Made by a program: the position numbers and the translations under genes. From contig NC_008700.1 in assembly GCF_000015245.1 (NCBI RefSeq), forward strand, positions 4,104,501-4,168,500: 64,000 bases of DNA, written 5' to 3'. Positions within the stretch are counted from its first letter, which is position 1. Every line of letters begins with the position of its first letter. Origin of the DNA: Shewanella amazonensis SB2B. Its GTDB lineage: Bacteria; Pseudomonadota; Gammaproteobacteria; Enterobacterales; Shewanellaceae. Positions 26,322 to 35,228 of this stretch are shown piece after piece. The notes below the pieces were generated by a model. The model was not told the origin of the DNA. It saw only the letters and a list, made by a program, of their open reading frames with translations, and made no database searches.

Positions 26322-27337
26322 TAAGAGTACTCATCGTCGATGACTCTGCTCTGGTTAGGAAATTGCTGAGCCATATGCTGGCGCAGGCAGAGGACATCGA
26401 TGTGGTGGGCTGTGCAGAAGATCCCTATCAGGCCAGGGAGATGATTAAGGAGCTCAACCCGGATGTGATAACTCTGGACATTGAAATGCCCCGCATGGAT
26501 GGCATCGCATTTTTACGCAACCTGATGAAGCTGCGCCCCATGCCCGTCATCATGATTTCCACACTCACGGAAAAGGGGGCCGCCGTGACTTTGGAGGCCC
26601 TGTCTCTTGGGGCCGTGGACTTTATCAGTAAGCCCAAACATGACCTGACCAACAAGCTGCTCGACTATCAGGATGAACTGCTGGAAAAAGTCCGTCAGGC
26701 GGCGGTCAGCAGGGTAAGGGCCCTTTCTGCACCACCACCTGAGTCTGAGAGCTCCGGCAAGCTGAAAAACCGGGTAATTGCCATAGGTGCTTCCACCGGC
26801 GGCACAGAAGCCATTCAACGACTCATTTCCATGCTGCCAGCCAACTTCCCGCCTGTGGTTATCGCACAGCACATACCCGCTGCCTTCAGTGCTTCCTTTG
26901 CCAAACGTCTGGACCTGAACTCGCAGATGCAAGTGGTTGAGGCCATCGGCAATGAGCAATTAAAAGTCGGCAACGTCTATATCGCCCCGGGTCACGCCCA
27001 TCTGGTCATTCGCCGGGTAGGCGCCCACTTTCGCACCGCCATTTTGGACACAGACCCGGTGAATCGGCACAAACCCTCGGTGGATGTGCTGTTTCACAGT
27101 GTGGCAGAAGTCGCAGGCAGGGCTGCAGTGGGCGTGATTCTCACCGGTATGGGGCGTGATGGCGCCCAGGGACTGCTGCATATGCGGGAACAGGGAGCCT
27201 ACACAATAGCTCAGGATGAAGACAGCTCTGTTGTGTGGGGCATGCCGGGCAGCTCCGTTGAGCTGGGTGCCGCCTGTGAGCAGCTCCATCTGGACAAGAT
27301 TGCACCCAAGCTGCTCAGTTTACTCAAATCAGATTAG
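26318..27337 (+). CDS. cheB: CheB protein-glutamate methylesterase
   Basis: 339 aa. Receiver domain with phospho-Asp54 (TLDIEMPRMDG), a linker (~115-150) and a methylesterase domain with Ser159 (IGASTGGTEA), His185 (AQHIPAAFSASFAKRL) and Asp in LTGMGRDGA. Removes methyl groups from, and can deamidate, receptors; activated by CheA. ATGA coupling to cheR. The 3' end overlaps the convergent deacetylase gene by 4 nt. No cheD or cheZ is adjacent. Confidence 0.95.
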   Translation: MIRVLIVDDSALVRKLLSHMLAQAEDIDVVGCAEDPYQAREMIKELNPDVITLDIEMPRMDGIAFLRNLMKLRPMPVIMISTLTEKGAAVTLEALSLGAVDFISKPKHDLTNKLLDYQDELLEKVRQAAVSRVRALSAPPPESESSGKLKNRVIAIGASTGGTEAIQRLISMLPANFPPVVIAQHIPAAFSASFAKRLDLNSQMQVVEAIGNEQLKVGNVYIAPGHAHLVIRRVGAHFRTAILDTDPVNRHKPSVDVLFHSVAEVAGRAAVGVILTGMGRDGAQGLLHMREQGAYTIAQDEDSSVVWGMPGSSVELGAACEQLHLDKIAPKLLSLLKSD

Positions 27338-28383
27338 GGCTCTTTTGGCCAGCTGCCATCTTTGTTGGGCCTGAGCCAGGCCTGGGAAAACCAGTAAAAT
27401 CCCTTTTGTGTTTTGGATGGTGCGGTGCAGTTATAGCGCGAACGCCCCGGCGGCAGAGGTTTGTCCGCCTGCACCTCAAAACTGACATCATCCAGCCAAC
27501 GTGGTGATACCGCCTCCTGATTGGGCAAAAAGCATCGCATCCCGGCTTTATTGATATCGGCCACCTCTGCGAGAGTGACTTTCATGCGCGGTTGCCAGTC
27601 CTGCAATAACAGGGGATCTGCGGGCGATATGGTCGCCACCGGCATGGGCAAGCTGTACAGTTTTTCTTTCAGGGTCTCCAGGCTCGCGTAACGCCCACCC
27701 ACAGGAAACCTCGGCAAGGCGGTTAAGGCGCTGTACCGCCCAAGCGCACCGGATTGTTGGCCGAATGCCACCATCCCAAGCTCCGAGGCCAAAGACTGCA
27801 GCGCAGCGTTATATTCGCCGAAGGGATAGGCCAACATAGGTTGTGTCGTTTCACCACGAATACGGATCAGTGCGGCTTCGGTTTGCAAAAGTTGAGTCTT
27901 TATCCGCAATAGCCAGGCGGATTCATCCTCCCCTTCCAAGCGCCGTACCAGATGGCCGTGATCGTAGCTGTGATTGGCTATTTCGGCGCCTTCAGAAGCC
28001 AACTGTTTCAGAGTCGCTTCACTCATCATCCCCTTATGCCCCTCCACCATGGGCGCGATAGAGACAAACAATGTGTAGGGAAATCCATATTCCTTTAAGA
28101 TAGGAACGGCATTGTCAGCAATGTTTTGATAACCATCATCAAAACTGATGGCGACCGCTCTCAGGGGCGGTTTTTCACCCCGCTTGATTTGAGCAACCAG
28201 ATCAGTCAGAGGCACCACCTTAAAGCCATTTTTTGCCAAAAAGTCCATATGGCTGCGAAACTCGGCAGGCGTGACGCTGGTGACCCGGGGCGAGGTCTCA
28301 GACACATGGTGATACTGCAGCACCACAGCCGCCTGAGCCAGGCCCGAGAACCAAGCACATACAAACAGCAACACTTTATGCAT
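27334..28383 (-). CDS. secreted polysaccharide deacetylase (CE4 / NodB fold)
   Basis: 349 aa with a signal peptide (residues 1-18, FSGLAQA). NodB motifs: SFDDGYQN (motif 1, metal Asp and base), HSYDHGHL (motif 2, two metal His) and AYPFGEYN (motif 3). The early QYHHVSE segment and domain layout resemble PgaB/IcaB-type N-deacetylases. A ~110-residue C-terminal extension (from ~LPMPVATISPADP) may bind glycan. Substrate unknown. It is divergent from the MATE gene across only 25 nt, and I see no good Shine-Dalgarno before its ATG. Confidence 0.82.
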   Translation of the reverse strand: MHKVLLFVCAWFSGLAQAAVVLQYHHVSETSPRVTSVTPAEFRSHMDFLAKNGFKVVPLTDLVAQIKRGEKPPLRAVAISFDDGYQNIADNAVPILKEYGFPYTLFVSIAPMVEGHKGMMSEATLKQLASEGAEIANHSYDHGHLVRRLEGEDESAWLLRIKTQLLQTEAALIRIRGETTQPMLAYPFGEYNAALQSLASELGMVAFGQQSGALGRYSALTALPRFPVGGRYASLETLKEKLYSLPMPVATISPADPLLLQDWQPRMKVTLAEVADINKAGMRCFLPNQEAVSPRWLDDVSFEVQADKPLPPGRSRYNCTAPSKTQKGFYWFSQAWLRPNKDGSWPKEP

Positions 28384-28408
28384 TAAGAGGAACTCTCTGA
28401 TTAAACTT

Positions 28409-29731
28409 GTGAATTATTTGCCATTGACCTGGTCAGCCCATCAACGTCTGTGGGCCCTGGCGCTACCCATGATGCTGTCCAATATCACAGTGCCGCTGCT
28501 CGGGCTGGTGGATACCGCCATCATGGGTCACCTGAGTGAGGCCTATTATTTGGGCGCGGTTGCACTGGGGTCAACAGTGTTCACGCTAATCGTCTGGTTG
28601 CTGGGGTTTCTGCGGATGGCCACCACAGGCCTGACCGCCCAAGCCTGGGGGGCAAGCCAGGGGGAAACCCAGAAGCGAATTCTTATGCAAGGGCTAACTC
28701 TGGCGCTGGGCGCAGGGCTATTGGTATTGCTGGTGCAGCCTGTTTTGCTTAATACGCTGCTGGGCTGGTCAGATGCCAGCGCAGAAGTACGTCAATACTG
28801 CCGGGACTACTTTGCCATTCGTATCTGGTCATTGCCGCTGGCGCTGGCCAATCTGGTCATGCTTGGCTGGCTTCTGGGCCGCCAACAACCCAAGGTAGCC
28901 ATGTGGCAGCTGATCCTGGCCAACCTGGTCAATATCGCACTGGATGTCCTGTTTGTGTTTGGCTTTGGCTGGGGGGTTGCAGGTGCCGCATTGGCGTCCG
29001 TCATCGCTGATCTGTGCGCCTTTTCCATCGCGGCTTTTTTTACCGCCAAGGCCTGGCGAACGCTTGCCTGCCCATCCCCCGTACTGCGTGACATTATGGC
29101 GAATCTCGGCCAACTGTTCAGACTGAACCGGGATATCTTTATTCGCAGCCTTTGTCTGCAAGCCACCTTTGCCTTTATGACTTTCAAGGGCGCTGGCCTG
29201 GGAGACACTACAGTGGCCGCCAACGCAGTACTGCTTAACTTTTTAATGCTGACATCCTACGCACTGGATGGGATTGCCTACTATGCCGAGGCCGAAACCG
29301 GCGCCGCCGTGGGGCGTCGCGACCCGGCTGCACTCGATAGTACTGTGGCATTGGCCTTTGCATGGTCGGCGGTTTTTGCCTGCCTGTTCAGCGGTGGGTT
29401 TGCCCTGTGGGGAGAATGGCTGAGTACTTTGATGACCGACATTAGTGCAGTTCAGCAGCTCGCCAATGAGTTTTTGCCCTGGCTGATTGCCATGCCATTA
29501 CTGGCGTTCGGCTCCTACCTGTTCGATGGTGTATATATCGGCGCCACTCAGGGAAGAGTGATGAGAAACAGCATGCTGCTCTCAACCGTCGGGGTATTTT
29601 TTCCACTCTGGTGGGGATTTTCCGATTGGGGGAACCATGCACTTTGGCTCGCCATGGGCGGCTTTATGTTGTGCCGCAGCCTGAGTCTGGGCTGGCACTT
29701 TGTGCGCTATCGTCACGGCTTTGTTGCCTGA
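28409..29731 (+). CDS. dinF: MATE family efflux transporter, DinF-like
   Basis: 440 aa, 12 membrane helices. The N-terminus LPMMLSNITVPLLGLVDTAI and the later LRMATTGLTAQAWG, LGWLLGRQQP and GNHALWLA match DinF-subfamily MATE pumps (Na+ or H+ coupled drug export). There is no LexA box upstream, unlike E. coli dinF. The start is uncertain: GTG 28409 lacks a near Shine-Dalgarno, while AAGAGGAA (28385-28392) would suit a start near 28400, where only ATT is in frame. A bidirectional terminator follows. Confidence 0.83.
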   Translation: MNYLPLTWSAHQRLWALALPMMLSNITVPLLGLVDTAIMGHLSEAYYLGAVALGSTVFTLIVWLLGFLRMATTGLTAQAWGASQGETQKRILMQGLTLALGAGLLVLLVQPVLLNTLLGWSDASAEVRQYCRDYFAIRIWSLPLALANLVMLGWLLGRQQPKVAMWQLILANLVNIALDVLFVFGFGWGVAGAALASVIADLCAFSIAAFFTAKAWRTLACPSPVLRDIMANLGQLFRLNRDIFIRSLCLQATFAFMTFKGAGLGDTTVAANAVLLNFLMLTSYALDGIAYYAEAETGAAVGRRDPAALDSTVALAFAWSAVFACLFSGGFALWGEWLSTLMTDISAVQQLANEFLPWLIAMPLLAFGSYLFDGVYIGATQGRVMRNSMLLSTVGVFFPLWWGFSDWGNHALWLAMGGFMLCRSLSLGWHFVRYRHGFVA

Positions 29732-29782
29732 AATATGGCCGAAAATGGTTTAAATTGAACGAGAGCTATCTGTTAGTCCAAT

Positions 29783-29812
29783 AAAAAACGCGGCCATCGG
29801 GCCGCGTTTTTT
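29783..29812. terminator. bidirectional terminator between dinF and nfuA
   Basis: AAAAAACGCGGC and GCCGCGTTTTTT enclose CATCGG. The A and T tracts on either side of the GC stem let it serve both convergent genes. Confidence 0.88.
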
Positions 29813-29823
29813 ATTGTCAGGCA

Positions 29824-30402
29824 TCACTGGTAAGAGTGACTACCGTGTTGGTGCTCAGTGGCATCGCGCACTTCGGTCAGCTCACCCGGGAACATATCCA
29901 GCAGCTGTTTCTCGATACCATCCTTCAGAGTGACATCCACCATGGAGCAACCGTTACAACCACCACCGAACTGGATAACGGCCACACCATCATCAGTCAC
30001 TTCCACCAGCAGAATGTTACCGCCGTGGCTCGCCAGCTGCGGGTTGATTTCAGCCTGAATGACGTATTCGATACGCTCGACCAGAGACGCATCAGCCGAC
30101 ACCTTGCGCATTTTGGCATTGGGCGCCTTGAGCGTGAGCTGTGAGCCAAGCTGATCAGTGACCAAATCTATGCTGGCATCTTCCAGGAAAGGAGCGCTTT
30201 TCTCATCAACCATGGCATTGAAACCGTTGAACTCCAGTTCAATATCATCATCTTCCACGGCATCTGGCGGGCAGTAGGACACACCACACTCCGCTTGGGC
30301 AGTACCAGGACTAATCACAAATACGCGGATGTTGGTACCTTCTGGTTGATCGGCCAGCAACTTCACAAAGTGGGCCTGAGCCGCTTCGGAAATGGTAATC
30401 AT
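29824..30402 (-). CDS. nfuA: Fe/S biogenesis protein NfuA
   Basis: 192 aa. N-terminal degenerate A-type (IscA-like) domain and C-terminal Nfu domain with the cluster-binding CXXC at Cys149 and Cys152 (GGGCNGCSMVDVTL), the same positions as in E. coli. It carries and delivers [4Fe-4S] clusters to apoproteins under stress. A His-rich tail (HQHGSHS) ends the protein. Convergent with dinF. No clear IscR or OxyR site seen upstream. Confidence 0.95.
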   Translation of the reverse strand: MITISEAAQAHFVKLLADQPEGTNIRVFVISPGTAQAECGVSYCPPDAVEDDDIELEFNGFNAMVDEKSAPFLEDASIDLVTDQLGSQLTLKAPNAKMRKVSADASLVERIEYVIQAEINPQLASHGGNILLVEVTDDGVAVIQFGGGCNGCSMVDVTLKDGIEKQLLDMFPGELTEVRDATEHQHGSHSYQ

Positions 30403-30622
30403 GTAGAGCGCTCCATCAGGGAAACCTGAGTAAATTACTAAGAATTACCGGCTATGATACTCCGGATAGAAACCAGATTGTAGTCCTGGCTTATACGCCA
30501 CCCGGGAATTTTGTCGGGTAGATCTCACTGTACGCCTTCCAGGATAGTTAAGCCTTGGTGGTCAATGAATCAACAAACTGCTAATTTGTTCAGCAATACA
30601 AAAAGATAATAAAGAGTAGAAC

Positions 30623-33118
30623 ATGTCATTTCTGTCGATTTTCGCCTCCCTTGGCAGGGCACTTTGTTACTGCATGTGCCTCTCGCTGCCCCTCACCGCA
30701 TACGCTACCTCTTTGGAAGCCTATCTGGGTTATCCCCTGGGGGAATGGCACGTCAGACACGATCAGGTGAATGGCTTTCTGGAAAAACTGGCCGCTGACA
30801 ATCCCAGAGTCTCACTGGAGGATACAGGCTACAGCCATGAAAGGCGCAGGCAACTGACGGCGGTAATCACCTCACCAGCCAATCAGGACCGACTCAACGG
30901 GATTGTGGCCGACAGGGCGCTGGTCAAACAGGGGAAAGCGCAGCCAATGTTGGTGATATGGCTGGCGTATTCAATTCATGGCGATGAAGCCAGTGGTGCC
31001 CATGCCGCTTTGGCGCTGGCGCAGCATTTGGCATTGAGCCAGGAGAGCTGGATTACCGACCTGCTCAGCCAGAGTGTGGTACTTATCACCCCCAGCCAAA
31101 ACCCCGATGGACTCGACCGTTTTGCCAACTGGTCCAACAGCTACCGTGGGATAGCTGTGCCTGTGGCGGATGAAAACCATAAGGAACACAATCAAAACTG
31201 GCCTGCCGGACGCTATAACCATTTTCTGGCCGACCTCAACCGTGACTGGCTGTTCTTACGACATCCGGAGAGCCGGGGCAGGGTCGCATTACTCCATAAG
31301 TGGCAACCTCAGTATGTGGGGGACTTCCATGAAATGGGTCATAACCAAAGCTACTTTTTCCAGCCCGGCGTCCCCGAGCGCACGCACCCACTGACAGAAC
31401 AACGAAACCAGCAACTGACTGAGAAATTAGCCCATTTTTACCGTCAGGCTCTGGATGCCAAGCAGCAGGCCTACTTTAGCCGGCAGGGATTCGATGATTT
31501 CTTCTATGGCAAAGGCTCCACCTATCCGGACATCAATGGCGCCGTAGGGGTATTGTTCGAGCAGGCCAGCGCCCGCGGCCAGGTACAGGACTCGCAATAC
31601 GGTGGTATCAGCCTGGCCGAGGCCATCGATAATCAGTTAACCACCTCCCTTGCTGCACTCAAAGGCGCTCACCAACTCCGCCAGGAACTCATCAGTTTTC
31701 AAAACGATTTTTACGCTGGTAAAGGTAAAACCGGTAAACAGGGTCGCCTGATCTCGACCCGGGGAGACAGACAGCGACTGCTGGTATTGGCTGATCTCCT
31801 GAACCGCCATGGCGTGGTTTACCGCTATCTGACGCAGGACATGAAAGAAGGCAAACAAATATTCACAGCTGCTGATAGTCTGTTCATTCCCAACGAACAG
31901 CCTCAGTCTGTTTTGGTAGAAGCCCTGTTTGAGCGACGCACCCGATTTGAAGACCCCACCTTCTACGATGTCAGCGCCTGGGATCTGGGCAGCGCCTTCA
32001 ATCTGGCCATCGCAGAGAACATACGGCCTGCTGCGAACCAGCTCAGCACAGATGCACCAGCGTTTGGGCAGCCGGCACTGACAGAAGACACGGTTGCCCT
32101 CCTGATAGACTGGCAGCAAAGTGGCGCGGCCCCTTTGTTGGCGCAGCTTCACCGGGATGGCATAGCCGTCAGGGCCTCGGTAAAACCCTTTACTCCCGTG
32201 GCCAGCGCCCGTGCATTTGCCGCTGGCACCCTGATGATAAGTACAGCCCAGAAGCAAATGACGCGGGACGCATTACTGCCTTATCTCACCGACCTTGCCA
32301 GGCAATATGAGGTCCGCCTGTTCCCGGTCGTTTCATTCGCTTCCGCAACAGGAATTGATCTTGGCAGTGGCGACTTTGTCCCACTCAAGCCAGTGAACGC
32401 CTTATTGGTGAGCGGTCGTGGCACCGATGCCACCGAGGTGGGGGAAATCTGGCGCTATTTGGATTTGGAGCTGAAACAGGGCGTGACTCTGGTGGACTCA
32501 GACAGACTGGCACGGATTAGCCTTAACCGTTACAGCCATATACTGCTCGCAGACGGAAATTATGATCACCTGGACGATGCCCTTGGACGCAAACTCGGTG
32601 AGTTTGCCGAACAGGGCGGCGTCATTGTGGCCCAGAAGCGGGCACTCATTTGGCTCAATAAACGCAACCTGCTCAGAAACACAGTATTGGAAGACGGGTT
32701 TTATAAGCAGCAGTTTTCCACGGCTGGGCTTGGCTTTGATGACAAAGAAGCCCTGCGTGCCCGCCAGGCCATTGGTGGCGCCATACTCAACTGGCAACTG
32801 GATCCGGCTCATCCACTGGCATTCGGCATGCCATCTGCCACTGTGCCCGTGATGAAAAATGAAGTACTGGGCTTATCCGACACCAGCGAGCCATTTGTTA
32901 TCGCCGCACGCTATCCACAAAACCCGCTGGTCTCCGGCTACCTCTCTGACGAATACCAAAGGGCATTCGGTCTGAGCAATGCCCTCTTGGCAGAGCCCAA
33001 GGGTAAGGGCGTCGTGGTGGGAACAACCGATAACCTGCTGTTTCGCAACATCTGGCTCGGCACTGAAAAAATCTACACCAATGCGCTCTACCTGTTACCT
33101 GCGGCCATGAGCCGCTAA
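30623..33118 (+). CDS. secreted M14 family zinc carboxypeptidase-like protein
   Basis: 831 aa with an N-terminal signal sequence (residues ~8-29). The M14 domain (residues ~40-340) shows the zinc motif HxxE in SIHGDEASGAHAAL, the third ligand in VGDFHEMGHN, and the probable catalytic Glu in GVLFEQASARG. About 490 residues follow without a motif I recognise; they include a glutamine-amidotransferase-like segment around residues 580-700. Large M14 proteins of this layout are common in Shewanella and Xanthomonadales, but substrates are unknown. It overlaps the convergent comF gene by 4 nt. Confidence 0.82.
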   Translation: MSFLSIFASLGRALCYCMCLSLPLTAYATSLEAYLGYPLGEWHVRHDQVNGFLEKLAADNPRVSLEDTGYSHERRRQLTAVITSPANQDRLNGIVADRALVKQGKAQPMLVIWLAYSIHGDEASGAHAALALAQHLALSQESWITDLLSQSVVLITPSQNPDGLDRFANWSNSYRGIAVPVADENHKEHNQNWPAGRYNHFLADLNRDWLFLRHPESRGRVALLHKWQPQYVGDFHEMGHNQSYFFQPGVPERTHPLTEQRNQQLTEKLAHFYRQALDAKQQAYFSRQGFDDFFYGKGSTYPDINGAVGVLFEQASARGQVQDSQYGGISLAEAIDNQLTTSLAALKGAHQLRQELISFQNDFYAGKGKTGKQGRLISTRGDRQRLLVLADLLNRHGVVYRYLTQDMKEGKQIFTAADSLFIPNEQPQSVLVEALFERRTRFEDPTFYDVSAWDLGSAFNLAIAENIRPAANQLSTDAPAFGQPALTEDTVALLIDWQQSGAAPLLAQLHRDGIAVRASVKPFTPVASARAFAAGTLMISTAQKQMTRDALLPYLTDLARQYEVRLFPVVSFASATGIDLGSGDFVPLKPVNALLVSGRGTDATEVGEIWRYLDLELKQGVTLVDSDRLARISLNRYSHILLADGNYDHLDDALGRKLGEFAEQGGVIVAQKRALIWLNKRNLLRNTVLEDGFYKQQFSTAGLGFDDKEALRARQAIGGAILNWQLDPAHPLAFGMPSATVPVMKNEVLGLSDTSEPFVIAARYPQNPLVSGYLSDEYQRAFGLSNALLAEPKGKGVVVGTTDNLLFRNIWLGTEKIYTNALYLLPAAMSR

Positions 33119-33867
33119 CTGAACGTGTCCAGCAGCCCGGGGGCTTCCGCCCGGGCAAGACACCATACCTGCACCCTGACACCCTGAAGCTGTAACATGG
33201 TGGCTATTTCATTGGCCGTACTGCCGGTGGTGACTACATCGTCCACCAAGGCCACTGAGCCCTGATGACAGCTCCCCGTGAGCTCAAAGGCGCCCAATAG
33301 GTTTTTACGCCTCGCTTTACCGGTAAGGCCAGCCTGAGGCTGGGTATCACGTCGCCGCCGTAACAGGTCATCGCACAGAGGGATACCACTGAGCTTTGAC
33401 AGCAAGAGCGCTATTTCATAGGCCTGATTAAAGCCGCGGGTTTTGAGACGTTTGGGGTGAAGGGGAACCGGCAGGAGTAAAGAGACAGGGGGGATTTCGC
33501 CCTCCTCTGTCAGTTGAGTCACTCTGGCCATCAGTGCTCGGCAAAGAACATCCAGCGCTGCAAATTGCCCCTGATATTTAATGGCGGCAATACTGGCTCC
33601 CAGGCCTTGGTGGTAGCTGCAGGGCGCGATAACAGGCAGCGCGCCCAACACCCGACAGGCACCACAAAAGGCACCGTCATTGACCAGGCTGCGACCACAA
33701 CCCAGACATACGGGGCCGTGATACAGACAGCGTTGCAGACAAAGGCTGCAGACCCCAGAGCCTTCGATTACCGTTTGGTGGCACAGCAGGCAGCGGTTGG
33801 GTAAACTCTGCGCCAAGGTGGTAACGACATACGTCCATGCTCGGCGCCACACGGATACTTCATCCAT
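33115..33867 (-). CDS. comF: ComF/GntX family phosphoribosyltransferase-like protein
   Basis: 250 aa. N-terminal zinc-ribbon cysteines (CLLCHQ, CSLCLQ, CLGCG, CGAC), then a type I PRTase-like domain with PVPLHPKRLKTRGFNQA and the PRPP-loop VALVDDVVTTGSTANEIA. ComF proteins act in DNA uptake, and GntX in using DNA as nutrient; catalytic activity is unproven. The start is 33867 with AGGGA 7 nt upstream on the minus strand; an upstream reading of 16 codons would overlap the bioH start region. It is divergent from bioH by 26 nt. Confidence 0.88.
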   Translation of the reverse strand: MDEVSVWRRAWTYVVTTLAQSLPNRCLLCHQTVIEGSGVCSLCLQRCLYHGPVCLGCGRSLVNDGAFCGACRVLGALPVIAPCSYHQGLGASIAAIKYQGQFAALDVLCRALMARVTQLTEEGEIPPVSLLLPVPLHPKRLKTRGFNQAYEIALLLSKLSGIPLCDDLLRRRRDTQPQAGLTGKARRKNLLGAFELTGSCHQGSVALVDDVVTTGSTANEIATMLQLQGVRVQVWCLARAEAPGLLDTFS

Positions 33868-33893
33868 GGCATCATCCCTGACTAGAGGCACAA

Positions 33894-34676
33894 GTGACAC
33901 AAGGTTCACAGGCACATATCCATATCGACACCCATGGCACAGGCAAAAACCTGGTGATTCTCCACGGCTGGGGCATGAACGCGGCTGTGTTCACGCCCCT
34001 TATGGGTGCCTTTCCCGAGTATAGGCTGCACTGCCCCGACCTGCCGGGATTCGGCCATAGCACTATGTCTGGTGATACCCTGGATGATTGGGTCGACACC
34101 CTGATGTTGGCGCTGCCCGAGCAGATGGTGCTTGCGGGTTGGTCACTTGGTGGCTTGGTGGCGACCAGAGCTGCACTGCGCTACCCCCAGCGGGTTGAGG
34201 CGCTGATAACCATTGCCTCATCCCCTTGTTTTATGGCGCGGGAGGAAGAAAACTGGCCCGGCATTCCACCCCAGGTATTGTCGCAATTTGGCGCAGAACT
34301 GGGCAAAGATCTGCCCAAAACCATAGAGCGTTTTCTCGCTATCCAGGCCATGGGCAGCGAAACAGCGAGGGAAGACATCAAGCGCCTGCGGGATTTGGTG
34401 CTGTCACGCCCCCTGCCCCAGCCAGCGGCGTTGGATCAGGGGCTGAACATGTTAAAAGACGTGGATTTACGCCCCGAGCTGGCAAACCTGAGCCAACCCT
34501 GGTTGAGAGTGTGGGGACGCCTCGATGGGCTGGTTCCCAAGCGGGTCATGCCGGCCATGCCAAGCCCTGCCGGTACCTGCGAGGACCTGATGCTCGCCAA
34601 AGCATCCCATGCCCCTTTCTTTTCTCACCCCACTGAATTTGTGACCGGGGTGAAAGACTGGCTCTTCAGGCTTTAA
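33894..34676 (+). CDS. bioH: pimeloyl-ACP methyl ester carboxylesterase BioH
   Basis: 260 aa alpha/beta hydrolase that demethylates pimeloyl-ACP methyl ester, ending the BioC-FabI-BioH route to the biotin precursor. LHGWGMNAAVF oxyanion loop, nucleophile Ser84 (GWSLGGLVA), Asp in WGRLDGLVP and His in SHAPFFSHP form the triad. GTG start with AGAGG 5 nt upstream. The comF/bioH divergent pairing is common in gammaproteobacteria. Confidence 0.9.
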   Translation: MTQGSQAHIHIDTHGTGKNLVILHGWGMNAAVFTPLMGAFPEYRLHCPDLPGFGHSTMSGDTLDDWVDTLMLALPEQMVLAGWSLGGLVATRAALRYPQRVEALITIASSPCFMAREEENWPGIPPQVLSQFGAELGKDLPKTIERFLAIQAMGSETAREDIKRLRDLVLSRPLPQPAALDQGLNMLKDVDLRPELANLSQPWLRVWGRLDGLVPKRVMPAMPSPAGTCEDLMLAKASHAPFFSHPTEFVTGVKDWLFRL

Positions 34677-34727
34677 TCTGCTCAATCGAGAGGTTATTAT
34701 TTAATCAGCCTGTTTTTGGAGTTCGTC

Positions 34728-35228
34728 ATGCTGGTTGTCACCAACTACCCTCAAGTGCCATTAGCGACCAGTAATGTTGCGACGGACAGCGCTCGGGTAG
34801 AAAACCAGCAGCGCCCCCCCATAGTGCCGCCACCTCAGTTGACCAAGGGGCACGAAGAGAGAGCCTTTAATCCGCAACATGAACGCACTGCCGACGAACC
34901 TCAGGTTCAGGCCAGGCTGCAAAAGCGGGTAGAAGAGAAACAGCAACAACACCAGCAGCAACAGCATAAAGATGCCGAGCAGCAATCACAGCAGGCGCTA
35001 CCCCGCCCGCTGAAACGCCCCGCCAAAACCACCGGCGCCCTCAGCCGCAGTGATCTTAAAGTTAAAAGCCAGCCACAGGAACCGAGGCACCCGCTGGGGA
35101 GTAAAACCGCTTCTCCACAAGCCGGGCTCCCCGATAGCTTTTATCGTGCCATCGCATCCCACGTAGACAGCTTTTATCATCACACCAGCGAGCCCAGGGC
35201 CGAAAGTACCCTCTCCTCCTGGGTGTGA
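34728..35228 (+). CDS. hypothetical disordered Gln/Pro-rich protein
   Basis: 166 aa; I do not recognise the family. Residues ~25-65 are Pro/Gln-rich, ~67-92 form a Gln/Lys/Glu stretch with RVEEKQQQHQQQQHKDAEQQ, then a basic segment with PLKRPAKTTGA. Only the last ~30 residues (DSFYRAIASHVDSFYHH) look helical. No signal peptide or membrane helix. The start is 34728: GGAG ends 7 nt upstream, while an in-frame TTG at 34716 overlaps that site. It ends immediately before the convergent sulfatase. Most of it is probably unstructured in solution. Confidence 0.65.
   Translation: MLVVTNYPQVPLATSNVATDSARVENQQRPPIVPPPQLTKGHEERAFNPQHERTADEPQVQARLQKRVEEKQQQHQQQQHKDAEQQSQQALPRPLKRPAKTTGALSRSDLKVKSQPQEPRHPLGSKTASPQAGLPDSFYRAIASHVDSFYHHTSEPRAESTLSSWV

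Noticed and set aside
34938..35000. CAG/CAA repeat as a phase-variable microsatellite
   Set aside because: The units are trinucleotides, interrupted and in frame, so slippage would change length but not switch the gene off.
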